From positions 719,573-783,572 of the forward strand of contig NW_020954630.1 of NCBI RefSeq assembly GCF_900497805.2: a stretch of DNA of 64,000 nt, read 5' to 3'. This document shows, one piece after another, positions 47,241 through 60,658 of this stretch (within the stretch, counting starts at the first letter, position 1; each line of letters opens with the position of its first letter). Below the pieces are notes generated by a model. That model worked only from the letters and a program-made list of their open reading frames with translations, was not told the DNA's origin and ran no database searches. This stretch comes from Vombatus ursinus. Its lineage: Eukaryota > Chordata > Mammalia > Diprotodontia > Vombatidae. Both the position numbers and the translations under genes were made by a program.

Positions 47241-48107
47241 TGGGATTAAAAAAACTAAATGGTTCCATTTTAGCCCTTTATTTTTACAGATGAACAACTG
47301 ATTGCTATGAAGATTAGCTGACTTGCCCAAAATCACATACTCATAAGTAGCAGTGTCCTCTGACCTATATTCTGTACTCTTTCCACTACATGCTTTTGCT
47401 TCTATTGCATATTATATTTATATATATTGTATATCCATAATATGAGTTACTCTCAGAAGGATCCCATGGAGACTGAAAGGTGACAATTATATTTCTTTCT
47501 TTTATGCCAGATGCAGAAAGTGATGTAAAGACATGTTAAAGGCTCCACTCAAAGTCACACAGGCAGTAAGTGGTAGAACAAGGATGAGCACCCAGGTCTC
47601 TCAGCTGCATATTCGCTGCTCTTTCCCTACCTTGCCTTGCCTGATGACTACATTGACCTTTTGACTGGGATAGCGTCCTTTCTAAGATTTGTGCCTTGGA
47701 GCTTCCATTGTTTTCCTGGAATGTTACCTTTTTAGGGTTCTGGGGTACTAATGTCATTAAATAGACCTTAGACTAACTTAGAAGATGTGATAACTGGCAC
47801 AAGTTGGTTCTGTCACTGAAAGGAGATGGGAAATTGAACAAGCCACTTTTCCTTTTGGGCTTCAGTTTCCATATTTAAAAAATTAGGAGACTAGCCTGGG
47901 GGATACTTGGGCTACAGAGCACTGTCCCGATAATACTAAGTTCAGGAGGACAGTGGGGTTTAGAACCTCAATTATCCCTTGTGGATATCCTTGGGACCTC
48001 CTGCCACAACTGAGAGCCCCTGACAGAGAATCAGCAGAGAACAATCAATGTAGAAGAAATTCCAGGAAACACCTCAGATGGGAGGCAGATTTGAGGAGTC
48101 TTCATAG
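47241..48107. other. No gene seen
   Basis: A worn MIR piece lies at about 47275-47400. No start exon for the next GIMAP gene could be identified here. Confidence 0.4.
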
Positions 48108-48797
48108 GCCTCTGCATCTATGGTAAGGCAATGTGATATCACAGAAAGAGATGTAGACTTAGCAAAGAACCAAAAGATGAAACACAGCACCTACCTTTTG
48201 CCACTCCCATTCCCTTCACTGGTGGGGCCAGCAGGAACATTTATGAAGGTCTAGCTGAGCTTTCCTTAGGATATGAAGCTTTAGGTGGACAGGTTCCATG
48301 AGTATGGGCTGTTACTATCTGTAGCATCCAGGATAGCCTCATGTACTTTGGGATCCTCAGATACTGACATTGGAAGAATCATTTTATTTCCATTTTCATT
48401 CTTCAAAGGCAGAGGAATTTGGCAGTCCCATGGGCTGTTTCATCCCCTTGTTTTTCATAAATGTATAAACAAGAACGAAATTCATCAAAAGAAAGTCAAT
48501 TTACTTGGTAAGACCATCTCTAAATTTCCAGCTCCAATAGGTTACATTTTTAAAAAGTTAATTTATTTTTATTTAACATTTATTATCTCTCCCTCTTACT
48601 GCCCTTCCTAATTTAAAACAATTTGAATGAACAATTAAAAAACCCTCATAACAAATATGCATAGTGCAACAAAATCAATTGTCATGTTGGCCTTGTCATC
48701 TTGTAAGAAGTAGGTGCTGTGTTTCTTCTTTGTTCCTTTGGTAAGTCTACATTTCTTTCTGTGATATCACATTGCCTTACTATACAGAGGCAGAGGT
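48108..48797. repeat. Inverted repeat, arms of about 90 bases, 500 apart
   Basis: 48108-48200 (AAGGCAATGTGATATCACAG, ATGTAGACTTAGCAAAG, AAACACAGCACCTACC) pairs with the complement of 48700-48797 (AAGGCAATGTGATATCACAG, ATGTAGACTTACCAAAG, AAACACAGCACCTACT). Twenty bases are identical, the rest diverged. Origin unknown. Confidence 0.75.
48546..48690 (-). mobile_element. L1 3'-end fragment
   Basis: The complement of the L1 tail: TTATTTTTATTTAACATTTA, AAACCCTCATAACAAATATG and CATAGTGCAACAAAATCAAT. Confidence 0.65.
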
Positions 48798-48799
48798 CT

Positions 48800-50148
48800 C
48801 CAATTTCCCTATGATCCAGCAATATAAAATAGTGTTTGCAGTTGCAATTCTCTATTGGTATAGGAACTCCCAAAGAGAAAAGAAATAATACTCACCTTCT
48901 AAAGCAAGACTGGAAGTGCTGTGGGGATTGTAATATGACAATTTCCTCCCAGGAGACAGTGAGAAGAATTCTCTCTAATTGCCTTCAGGGTAAATTATAA
49001 TGAATTCATGAAGACTTCACAAATTAATGAATCTTTAGGAGGAATTTAGTGGATGAGAGACACATGCTGCCTAGTAAATAGGCATAAAGAAAAGCAAAAG
49101 GATACATGTATGGAAAATTCTTTTTTATCTGTAATTTCAACAGCTAGAGAGCTCAAACAGTTTCATTTTCCTTTGTCATCTACAGTATAAAATGATAGCT
49201 GATATTTTCTACTACTGGTCCTTAAGTGAATCATCAAATAATTTCAATTATGTTTCAATTATGGTTTTCATTGCAGTATATCTTGGTGTATTCTAATTTT
49301 ATAAAAACTGGTAATACATGATGGCATATTTATAATCACTTTCAGGTAATCAAGATACAGGTACACTCTATAGATTGTTATTTCAGCAAAACATTTTGTA
49401 GTAACCTAATTAATAGGTTGTAACCAAACCCCACCATGAAGTCTCAAAAATCTAATGTAATGTGCCAGTGTGTCAACTGTTTCTTTGGAACTCTCTTGTA
49501 ATGCTACTTTGCCTGTGTTAGAAAGGGCTTAGCAGTATTGAGTCGTCTAGATCATCCTGTTTCTTGAATAGGAAGGAATTTGTTATTGTTCACATGACAC
49601 GAAACTGAACAATGAGGGCCCAGTCCTTGGAGCATGAACATTTGATGAGCCTGTTTCTAGAAGTGCATGATGTGGAATGGATGTGTCCAGTTCTCCACTT
49701 AAGAACATGTGCAGTTATATTCTGGGGCTCTTTCCTGTCTGCTCACTGATCAGTGGTGGGTGAAGGCCATTCGGTTGGCTGCTGAGTCAGAAGTGAGAGT
49801 GTATGTGAAAGGCCCCAGTGGAGAAACTCATTCTCTTTCCTTCCTACTAGATGCAATGTGTAATGACTCCGAGCTTCAGAGGGCCCTGAGATATAGGCTT
49901 GCCACCAGACACATATATATGGCTCCAGGACTGGTCGCTCATCAAGTCTTCCCATTACATTGAAAATAGGAGGGCATATCTTCAGCCAGAGAAGAAGAAA
50001 GATTAGAGGAGACATATAAACTGGACCAGGAGCAAGGAGACATGTAAACTGGACCAGCAAAGCAGCATTTGAGAAATAGAGAACATATGGACAGTAGCAT
50101 TTCCAAAGAGGACATAATTGTTAATCTTTCATATGTTTCTTCCCACAG
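48800..50148. other. No gene seen; upstream region of the GIMAP5-like exon
   Basis: Apparently single-copy DNA. No convincing phase-1 start exon found. A 28-bp direct duplication (GGAGACATATAAACTGGACC) occurs at 50008-50057, about 90 bases before the acceptor. Confidence 0.4.
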
Positions 50149-50849
50149 ATATTCTGAGCCTCATCCTTGTAGGGAGAACTGGGACTGGGAAGAGCTCAAC
50201 TGGGAACACCATTATTGGGGAACATACTTTTGAAGCCAAACTTGCTGGAAAATCAATCACTAAGACCTGTCAGAACAAGAAGAGAACCTGGAAAGAGAAG
50301 AGTATTATAATTGTTGATACTCCATCCTTTGACCTTACCCTGGCTAGTGAAGATCTTTCTAAACAAAAGGAAGAAGTCATTCATAGCCTATACCTATCTC
50401 AAGGACCCAGGGTTTTCATTCTGGTGATTCAGCTGGGCAGGTTCATTCAAGAAGATGAGAAGAGCATTAGGGAACTAAAAACCATATTTGGAGATGAGAT
50501 CACTGAGTACATGATTGTGCTCTTCACCAGGAAAGAAGATCTAAGTACTACTGGGACACTGGAGAATTACATCAAGGCTTTAAATAATAAACCTCTTAAG
50601 AAGCTAATTAAACAGTGTGGAGGAAGAGTTTGTGCTTTTAACAACAAAGAAAGTGGTCCAGCTCAGGAAAATCAAGTTAATGAGCTCTTGGAAATGGTGG
50701 ATAAACTGGTCCAGAGTCATGGAGGTCAAGGCTATCCTGCCAGTGATAAACCTGAGACTTATACCAGAAGGATTAAAGATTTCCAGAGGAAAAAATTATT
50801 CAAGACAAGAGACAAATTGGTACACAAGAACAATTTATTTTTTCTGTAA
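50149..50849 (+). CDS. GIMAP5-like: GIMAP5/GIMAP1-like GTPase, main coding exon (start exon not located)
   Basis: AIG1/GIMAP GTPase exon opening after ATGTTTCTTCCCACAG in phase 1 (first bases AT; the joined codon depends on the missing start exon). Motifs: P-loop GRTGTGKS, IVDTPSF with Ser where most have Gly (as in human GIMAP5 DTPSIF), LVIQLGRF with the arginine finger kept (codon 50439-50441), FTRKEDL, and CGGRVCAFNNK. The APGPH block is altered to SQGPR. LVIQLGRF and DTPS suggest GIMAP5; CGGRVCAF is like human GIMAP1. About 233 residues are encoded, ending KLVHKNNLFFL with no C-terminal membrane anchor, whereas human GIMAP1 and GIMAP5 (about 306-307 residues) have one. The frame is otherwise intact. 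It may be a shortened functional gene, lack a further exon, or be an early pseudogene. Confidence 0.88.
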
Positions 50850-51780
50850 TCCAGTTAGTTCTTGCTGTGCCCGATGACCCGTAAAAGTAAGGAGTGCCTC
50901 AGGACATCTGGAGAGGGTATTCTTGGGGACAGTCAGATAGATGGATGTATTGGTTTATTATAATGCTGGGGTGTGGCTAGCAGCAGATTGTAAATTGAGG
51001 GTGAGAAATTGAAGCAAGTTTTGAGGAAGCAGGCTAAGGGTCAAAACAAGGTTGTGAATTGCAGTTGGGTAGGTAAATTGGAAAGAATCTGGACATGCAT
51101 GAAATTACAAGTGGCAAGGCAGTAACTATTTGAAAAGGACTCAAGTATCAGAGAACCAACCAAGGAGGGAGCAGTACAAAGTCCAGGGAGACAATCAAGA
51201 AGGAAGAGATACACAGGTGTTTTCAGGGCAAGGGAAAGTGAGCAGAGGGACAGATCTGAGGCACCAATAACAAATACTTTGATTATAGAGACTGATTTTT
51301 CTTCTTCAAGTTGAGAACTGTTCTATGGGGGCTGGAAATCATCACAATACAGCTGGCTTAGACCAAGAAAATCATAGGGAACACTTAGTCAATGTGGCAA
51401 GTGTGTGGACAGAGAAGGGCATCACCTTCTGGAAGGAAAATCTTAATATAAATAGATATTTTGATTCCTCTTTTGTGTTGGGCTATGATATATATTAGCA
51501 TAACCTGTGACTCAAAGTTCATTTGCATAAGACTCTGTTCTTTGGTGGAGATAGATTACTTAATGCTACACATCTGCATGAAGGATAGAGTTGGTGAGAG
51601 CTTGGGAGAAGAGAGAACGTGTCTTGCTTCCAGTTTCAAGGGAAGAAGACATGGGATTGCAGCCTCCTTAGAGGTCTCTGACGGGAGAGAAAGACTGGGA
51701 AGAAGTTGACGTGTAGAGGACCTGGCAACTTCTATCATGTCAATGTCCCCAGTTTGCTACACTAGAAACTTTGGGGAATT
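50850..51780. other. No gene seen
   Basis: Downstream flank of the GIMAP5-like exon. No clear AATAAA within the first few hundred bases. Confidence 0.4.
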
Positions 51781-51803
51781 TCCCATTGAGTGAGATCTGA
51801 GAC

Positions 51804-54085
<2,282 letters not shown>

Positions 54086-54489
54086 TAGAACTCAATGTAA
54101 TAAAAATTGTGATGAATAAGGCAAACATGGACAAAAGACTCAGAAAAATGGAAACTAAATAATATTACCCTAGAGAATAAGTGGGCCAAAAAAAACCCCC
54201 CACAGAAACAAAGCTGAAAATAAATTAAATGAAAATATATAAAAATACAACATACCAAGATTAACAAAACATGAAATATAGAACTTAACTTCAGAAAAGA
54301 AGTTTGAGCAAGCCATAAATAAATTTCTAAAAAATGAAATCCTAGACCAGATAGATTTACAAATGAGTTCAACGAAATATTTAGAGAACAACCACCCACC
54401 TTACCATATTCTGTAAGTTGTTCATAAAAATAGAGAAAGACAGTAACTTATCACACTCCTTCTATGAGGTTATGCCTCCTGATCACCAC

Positions 54490-54760
54490 TTGAAGGAGGC
54501 AACTGGATTGTATAGTGGATAGTGTATTGGACCTGGAGTTAGAAAGACTTGAGTTCAAATCCTGCTTTCAGACACTTACTAGTTGTATGATCCTGGGCAA
54601 GTCAGTTGATCTCTCTCAGCCTTAGTTTTCTCAGCTATAAAATGAGGATTATAATAGCACCTAGCTTTCAGGATTGTTGTGAGGATCAAATGACACAATA
54701 TGTGTAAAGTACTTTGTAAACCTTCAAGCCTTATATTTATTATTATTAGCTTTATTGATA
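54490..54760 (+). repeat. MIR-type SINE
   Basis: GGATTGTATAGTGGATAGTG, GACACTTACTAGTTGTATGA, GGATTGTTGTGAGGATCAAA in forward order, ending in ATT-rich sequence. Confidence 0.85.
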
Positions 54761-54908
54761 ACTATTGTTACAATAAAGCAGAGAAAGAAAACTATTCTAC
54801 AGTATCACTAATGAACAAAGACGCAAACTTATTAAATGAAATACTAGTGAAAAGGTTACAGCAGTATTAGTAATACTAGGTCAGAGCTGTATCAAGAATG
54901 CAAAGATG

Positions 54909-55047
54909 GGGGCAGCTAGGTGACTCGGTGGATAGAGCTCTGGCCTTGGAGTCAAGAGGACCTGAGTTCAAATCTGGCCTCAGACAATTGACTCTTATTA
55001 TTTGTGTGACCCTGGGCAAGTCACTTAACCCCATTGCCTAGCCAAAT
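54909..55047 (+). repeat. Marsupial tRNA-derived SINE
   Basis: GGGGCAGCTAGGTGACTCGG ... TCACTTAACCCCATTGCCTA, flanked by AATGCAAAGATGG and AATGTGAAGATGG. Confidence 0.94.
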
Positions 55048-55264
55048 AAAATGTGAAGATGGTCTGACATTAGGAAAACCATAAATATAATAAGTTATAT
55101 TTATAATGAAAATAATAAAAATCCCATTATTTCAATAGACATGGAAAAAAGACAAACATAGAAAAAGATATAGTGCTCTTTGGTGTTTGAAAAAACATGC
55201 TAAAATAAATAGGAATAAAAGGACATTTTTATAACATAATAAAAAATATTTAAAATCAAGAGCT

Positions 55265-55415
55265 GTGGGACAGCTAGGTAGCACAGTGTGTAGAGCTCTG
55301 ACCCTGAGTCAGGAGAACTTGAGTTCAAATCCGGCCTCAGACACTTGACACTTACTAGTTGTATGACCCTGGGCAAGTCACTTAACCCTGATTGCCTCAC
55401 CAAAAAATAAAATAA
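55265..55415 (+). repeat. Marsupial tRNA-derived SINE
   Basis: Forward copy flanked on both sides by AAAATCAAGAGCT. Confidence 0.95.
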
Positions 55416-55639
55416 AATCAAGAGCTACATTATTTCTGGAGAAATAATGGCAAAATGCTAGAAACTGTACCAACAAGAGCAAAGGTAGATAAAGGATGTT
55501 CATTGTTTCCACTGTCACATGCTTTAGTTCTGGAAATTTTAGCTGTAGCAATATGATAGACATAAGAACTGAACCCGTGATTTCATTGCTTTAGAGAATT
55601 CCTGAATGAGGAAACTCCCTCTAACAATATAGATTAGCA

Positions 55640-55770
55640 CTTTCTTGGCAATCTGTAGTCTCAAGTTACCTAGAGCCCTGAGAGGTTAAGTGATTCGCTC
55701 AGGGTTACTCAGCCATTTTGAATTGAACCCAGGTTCTCTTGCCTTTGAGGCCAGCATTCTATATACTATA
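55640..55770 (-). repeat. MIR/CORE-type SINE fragment
   Basis: GAGAGGTTAAGTGATTCGCT and GAACCCAGGTTCTCTTGCCT in reverse orientation. Confidence 0.65.
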
Positions 55771-55909
55771 TTACATTATTGCAATAAGATAAGAAAAATG
55801 GATTGAAAGAATCAGAACAGGCAAAAAAGGAGGAAAAATATTTTTATTTGTAGATAAAGTGATGGTTTATTTAGAGAACCCTAGAGAATCGACAGAAAGT
55901 TAAGCAAGG

Positions 55910-58801
55910 GGGGGGGGGCAGAGCCAAGATGGCAGAGGGAAAGCAGTGACTTGCTAGAGCTCTCCCCCAAATCCCTCCAAATCCCTACAAAAAATGGCTC
56001 TAAACAAATTCAAAAGCAGCAGAACCTACAAAAATACAGAGTAAAAAAAATTTCCAGCCAAAGACAGCCTGGATGGCTGATCGGAAAGGTATATCGCGCT
56101 GGGCTGGGAGAGGAGTGCAGTTCACTGGCAGCTGTGGCGTTTTCCAGACTTCTCAACCCATGAACGCAAAAGACAACTTAGAAGGTCAGTGGGAAAAGTC
56201 TGTGACTGCGGTGAGAGAAGAAGCTAGGTCTCAGTCGCAAGTCTCAAGCATGGACTCTGGGGCAGCAGCTGCCTCCTGAGCTTCTGGCCCACAGACTGAG
56301 AGGGAATTGAGTGACTGATTGCAGGGGGATTGCAGGGATCTCTTTGCCAGTGCTGAGGCAGGAATCCCTTGCTTTACCGGTGCTTGAATCTGGGTTACAG
56401 TTCTGCAGGGTGGTCCTGGGGTGAGGAGGAGCGCTGGTGTGGTGGAGGTTGTTGTGGCTGTGGAGAGGAAACACCTCGCCCCTTGTCATACCACCTTGGA
56501 AGAACTGACACTTTTCAGGTCCCTAGAAGTATCTCTGAAAACAGCTGTACAAACCCCCAAAGCTTGGGACAGTACATTCTCCACATTGGAAACAGACTCT
56601 TACCTTAACAAAGAGTTTAAAACTCAAGTAATTGGTTGGGATCATGAGCAAGCAACGCAAAAAGAGTCAGACTATATTATCTTACTTTGGTGACAAAGAT
56701 CAAAACATACAACCAGAAGAAGAAAACAAAGTCAAAGCTCCTACATCCAAAAATTTCAAGAAAAATATGAATCAGTCCCAGGCCTTGGAAGAGCTCAAAA
56801 GGGATTTTGAGAAGCAGGTAAGAGAAGTAGAGGAAAAACTGAGAGTTTTACAAAAAAGTCATTAAAAACAAGTCAATGCCTTGCTAAAGGAGACCCCAAA
56901 AAATACTGAAGAAAATAACACCTTAAAAAATAGCCTAACCCAAATGGCAAAAGAGGTCCAAAAAGACAATGAGGAGAGGAATGCCCTAAAAAGCAAAATT
57001 AGATGAATGGAAAAGGAAGTCCAAAAGATTACTGAAGAAAATACTTCCTTAAAAATTAGAATAGAGCAATTGGAAGCTAGTGACTTTATGAGAAATCAAG
57101 ACACTGTAAAACAAATCCAAAAAAATGAAAAATTAGAAAACAATGTGAAATATCTCACTGGAAAAACAATTGACCTGGAAAATAGATCCAGGAGAGAGAA
57201 TTTAAAAATTATTGGACTATCCGAAAGTCATGATCAAAAAAAGAGCCTAGACATCATCTTTCAAGAAATGATCAAGGAAAACTGCCCTGATATTTTAGAA
57301 CCAGAGGGCAAAATAGAAATTGAAAGAATCCACTGATCTCCTCCTGAAAGAGATCCCCAAAGGAAAATTCCTAGGAATATTGTAGCAAAATTCCAGAGTT
57401 CCCAGGTCAAGGAGAAAATATTACAAGCAGCCAGAAAGAAACAATTCAAGTATTGTGGAAACACAATCAGGATAACACAAGATTTAGCTGCTTCTACATT
57501 AAGGGACCAGGGCACGGAATATAATACTCTGAAGGGCAAAGGAGATAAGATTACAAACAAGAATCACCTACCCAGCAAAACTGAGTATAATTCTTCAGGG
57601 GAAAAAAATGGTCATTCAGTGAAATAGAGGACTTTCAAGCATTCTTGATGAAAAGACCAGAGCTGAATAGAAAATTTGACCTTCCAATATAAGACTCAAG
57701 TGGAACATGAAGAGGTAAACAGGAAAGAGAAATCACAAGAGACTTATTAAGGTTGAACTGTTTACATTCCTGCATGGAAAGATGATATTTGTAACTCATG
57801 AGACCTTTGTCAGTATTAGGGTAGTTGGAGGGAAAAAATTATATGTATGTATATATATATGTACATATATATATGTAGATAGATAGATAGATGCATAGAT
57901 AGATAGATAGAGGACACAGGGTGAGTTGAAGATGAAGGGGTCATATCTGGAGAATAAAATTAAGGGGTGAGAGAGGATTGTACTAGGAAAAGGAGAAAGG
58001 GAAAAGTAGACTGGAGTAAAATATCTCACAAAAAAAAACCAGAAAAAAAAGGCTCTTACAGAAGAGGGGAACTGGGGGAAGGTGAGAGGAAATGAGTGAG
58101 TCTTATTCTCTTGAGATTTGATTTAAGGAGGGTATAACATAACACACTCAATTGGGTATGGAAATCTGTCTTACCCTACAGGAAAATAGGAGGGGAAGGG
58201 GACAAGAGAATAGGGGGATGATAGAGAGGAGGGCAGATTGGGAAAGGGGCCAATCAGAAGCAAATACTTCTGAGGAGGGACAGGGTCAAAAGAAAGAATA
58301 GAATAAATGGAGGAGTGGTTTATTTCAGTATTTTATTTCCTCTTCTGTTAATCTGGGCAATTTGTATTTTTGTAAATATTCATCCATTTCACTTAAATTG
58401 TTAGATTTATTGGCATAGAGTTGGGTAAAATAATTCCTAATTACTATTTTAATTTCTTCTTCATTGGTGGTGAATTCACCTTTTTCATTTTTGATACTGA
58501 TAATTTGGTTTTCTTCTTTCTTTTTTTTAAATCAAATTAACCAAAAGTCCATCTATTTTACTGTTTTTTTATAAAACCAGCTCTTAGCTTTATTTATTAG
58601 TTCAATAGTTTTCTTAACTTCAATTTTATTAATTTCTTTTGATTTTCAGAGTTTCTAATTTGATATTTAATTGGTGATTTTTAATTTGTTCTTTTTCTAG
58701 CTTTTTTAGTTGCATGCCTAATTCATTGATCTCCTCTTTCTCTATTTTGTTCATTTAAGCATTTAGAGATATAAAATTTCCCACAAGAACTGCAAAAAAA
58801 A
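55910..58801 (+). mobile_element. L1/HAL1-like insertion with intact-looking ends but an inverted 3' segment
   Basis: Starts with a G run and CAGAGCCAAGATGGCAGAGG, the L1 5' end. A leader, then ORF1 from 56644 (MSKQRKKSQTILSYFGDKDQ) through the coiled coil to NRSRRENLKIIGLSE and QDLAASTLRDQ, with a few breaks. Then the same spacer as in the other two HAL1-like elements, to about 58320. From 58322 to 58790 the sequence is L1 ORF2 in the opposite direction (complement encodes NKIEKEEINELGMQLKKLEK), ending in an A run. The 16-base repeat AGAAAGTTAAGCAAGG lies at 55894-55909 and 58802-58817. The target was the older L1 ORF2 around it. Confidence 0.82.
57841..57912 (+). repeat. TATG/TAGA microsatellite
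   Basis: Imperfect TATG and then TAGA units in the spacer of the surrounding element. Confidence 0.9.
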
Positions 58802-59973
58802 AGAAAGTTAAGCAAGGTATTAATTGCTTCAGTAAAATTGCAGTATACAAAATAAATCCATATAAATCATCAACCAATGAGTATTGTTACCAATAAAACC
58901 CAGTAAAGGAAGAGAAATTCCATTTCTGATAAAAATTCACTAGATGTCTGTGACAGCTAATACACATAAGATTTATATAAATGTAACTATAAAACATTTT
59001 TATAGAAAAGAAAAAGATATGAATAATTTTTAAAATATTCAATGTATATTGCTAGACCATGCCAATATAGCAAAAATGCAAATACTATAAAAGTAATAGA
59101 TTTAATTCTATGTTAACAAGATAACCAAAGGGATATATTTTAGAATTAGACAAGATAACAATAAAATTCATATGGATCAATAAAAGGTCAAGAATATCAA
59201 GGGATATCATAAATATATGGGGAATGAATGTGAATTGGTTCTACCAGATCTCAGACTATACAAAAAATAATATTTATCAAAATTATCTGGTGCTGGATAA
59301 AAATGAGAAAAGTTAATCAGTGAAATAGACTAGATAAGCAACACATAGAGATTAATGTACAAAGCAATCAAGTCAGATTAAGTCAGAAATACAAATTGTT
59401 GGGACAAAGACTCATTACTTGAAAAGAACTATTAGGAAAACTGGAAAAATTTTATTGAAAAAGATTTAGACCAACATTACATATCTCACCCCAAAAATCT
59501 GTTTTTAAAATTATTTGATTAATTTTTATTTTCAATTTGAAATTCTCTCCATCCCTCTACCCTTTCCACCACACATTGAGAAAGCAGAAATATGATACCC
59601 ATTATATACATGAAGTTATGCAAAACACATTTCCACATTAGCCATGTTGTGGGAGAAAAAAGCAAGAAAAAATAAAGTGAAAGAAAATACACTTCAATTT
59701 GTACCCAGAGTTCCTCAGTTATCTTTCTCTGTGGATGTGAATAGCATTTTTTTCATGCATCTTTTGGAGTTGTGGGTCATAGTATTGATCAGAGTATCTA
59801 AGACCTTCATAGTTGATTGTCAGTATAATATTGCTGTTATTATATACAATGTTCTCCTTCTGCTCACTCCACTTTGTATCAGCTCATCTAAGCCTTCCCA
59901 GGTTTTTCTGAAACTATCCCCATCATCATTTCTTACAACATAATAGTATTTCATCACAATCATATACCACAGC

Positions 59974-60658
59974 TGTAAGGGAAACTAAGGAGATTCTCCC
60001 CAGCCCTCGCATGACCGCCTCATGGCCTGACATAAGTAATGTAATTTACAGTTAGTATGCGTGACTGGGAGCACCAAGGGAACAGAACACAAAGAATAAA
60101 ACAAACTATGTTATCAGGGCAGAACAACCCTTACCTTAAGGAATATCTTAGATTCCTTGAGGAAAGCGTATACATATCCAAGCAACTGGCCTCTCCTTGG
60201 ATACGTACATAAAAATAGGCATCTGGAGCTTTAGCCAAGCTCCACTTTTGTTCTAAGGTTGTTCTCCTGCAGTTTACATAAATATAAAAAGGGTCACTTG
60301 GAAAAGGGACTTTTGGAGGTCTTCGTTTCAGAGACGGGGATGCCCACCCTGTTGACTTTCCCAACTGAGACCCTGATGGCTGTGATACAGGACTTCCCCA
60401 ACCAGATGTTCAGGAGTTGGTGCTTCTTTGGATTGGTGATGTATTTCTTCTTCTTTATCTCTCTATCTTTCTGTTAATAGTCTTTGCTTCTAAGATTGTA
60501 TAATCATATGTAATCATATATATGTGTATGCATGTTAATGATTATTATTATAAAATCATTTATAAGCTAGGAACAGTGTGAATGTGTCTTTGTGGGTACA
60601 GATCCAAACCTGTGAAATAAATTATAAGTGCTGCAGCCCCTAACACCTTACTGTTACA
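59974..60658 (+). mobile_element. Solo LTR fossil (685 bp) with 5-bp target repeat
   Basis: Begins TGTAAGGG and ends CTTACTGTTACA, so it has the TG...CA ends with a short inverted TGTAA/TTACA. ACAGC is present at 59969-59973 and 60659-60663. Inside are a TATA-like ATATAAAA near 60284 and a polyadenylation signal AATAAA near 60617 in the same direction. It lies within L1 sequence that resumes directly on the other side. No internal retroviral genes remain, so it formed by recombination between two LTRs. Family not assigned; the 5-base target repeat fits several retrovirus classes. Confidence 0.88.

Larger units (their letters stand above)
54086..59484 (+). mobile_element. Old L1 ORF2 in forward orientation, heavily interrupted
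   Basis: Worn L1 reverse-transcriptase sequence is scattered in order: GACCAGATAGATTTACAAAT (54337), then AGAAAAATGGATTGAAAGAA and TTTATTTAGAGAACCCTAGA up to 55893. It resumes after the next element with AAAATTGCAGTATACAAAAT, AATAAAAGGTCAAGAATATC, and TCTACCAGATCTCAGACTAT (59200-59270). It contains SINEs at 54490, 54909, 55265 and 55640 and the element 55910-58801. Confidence 0.75.

Noticed and set aside
48079-48121. MGGR-like start (as in human GIMAP1) followed by GTAAGG
   Set aside because: An in-frame stop lies between the ATG and the donor, and the exon phase is wrong.
49707-49753. ATG exon ending before GTGGGT as start exon of the GIMAP5-like gene
   Set aside because: Phase fits, but the donor is weak and the encoded hydrophobic stretch (MCSYILGLFPVCSL) is unlike any GIMAP N-terminus.
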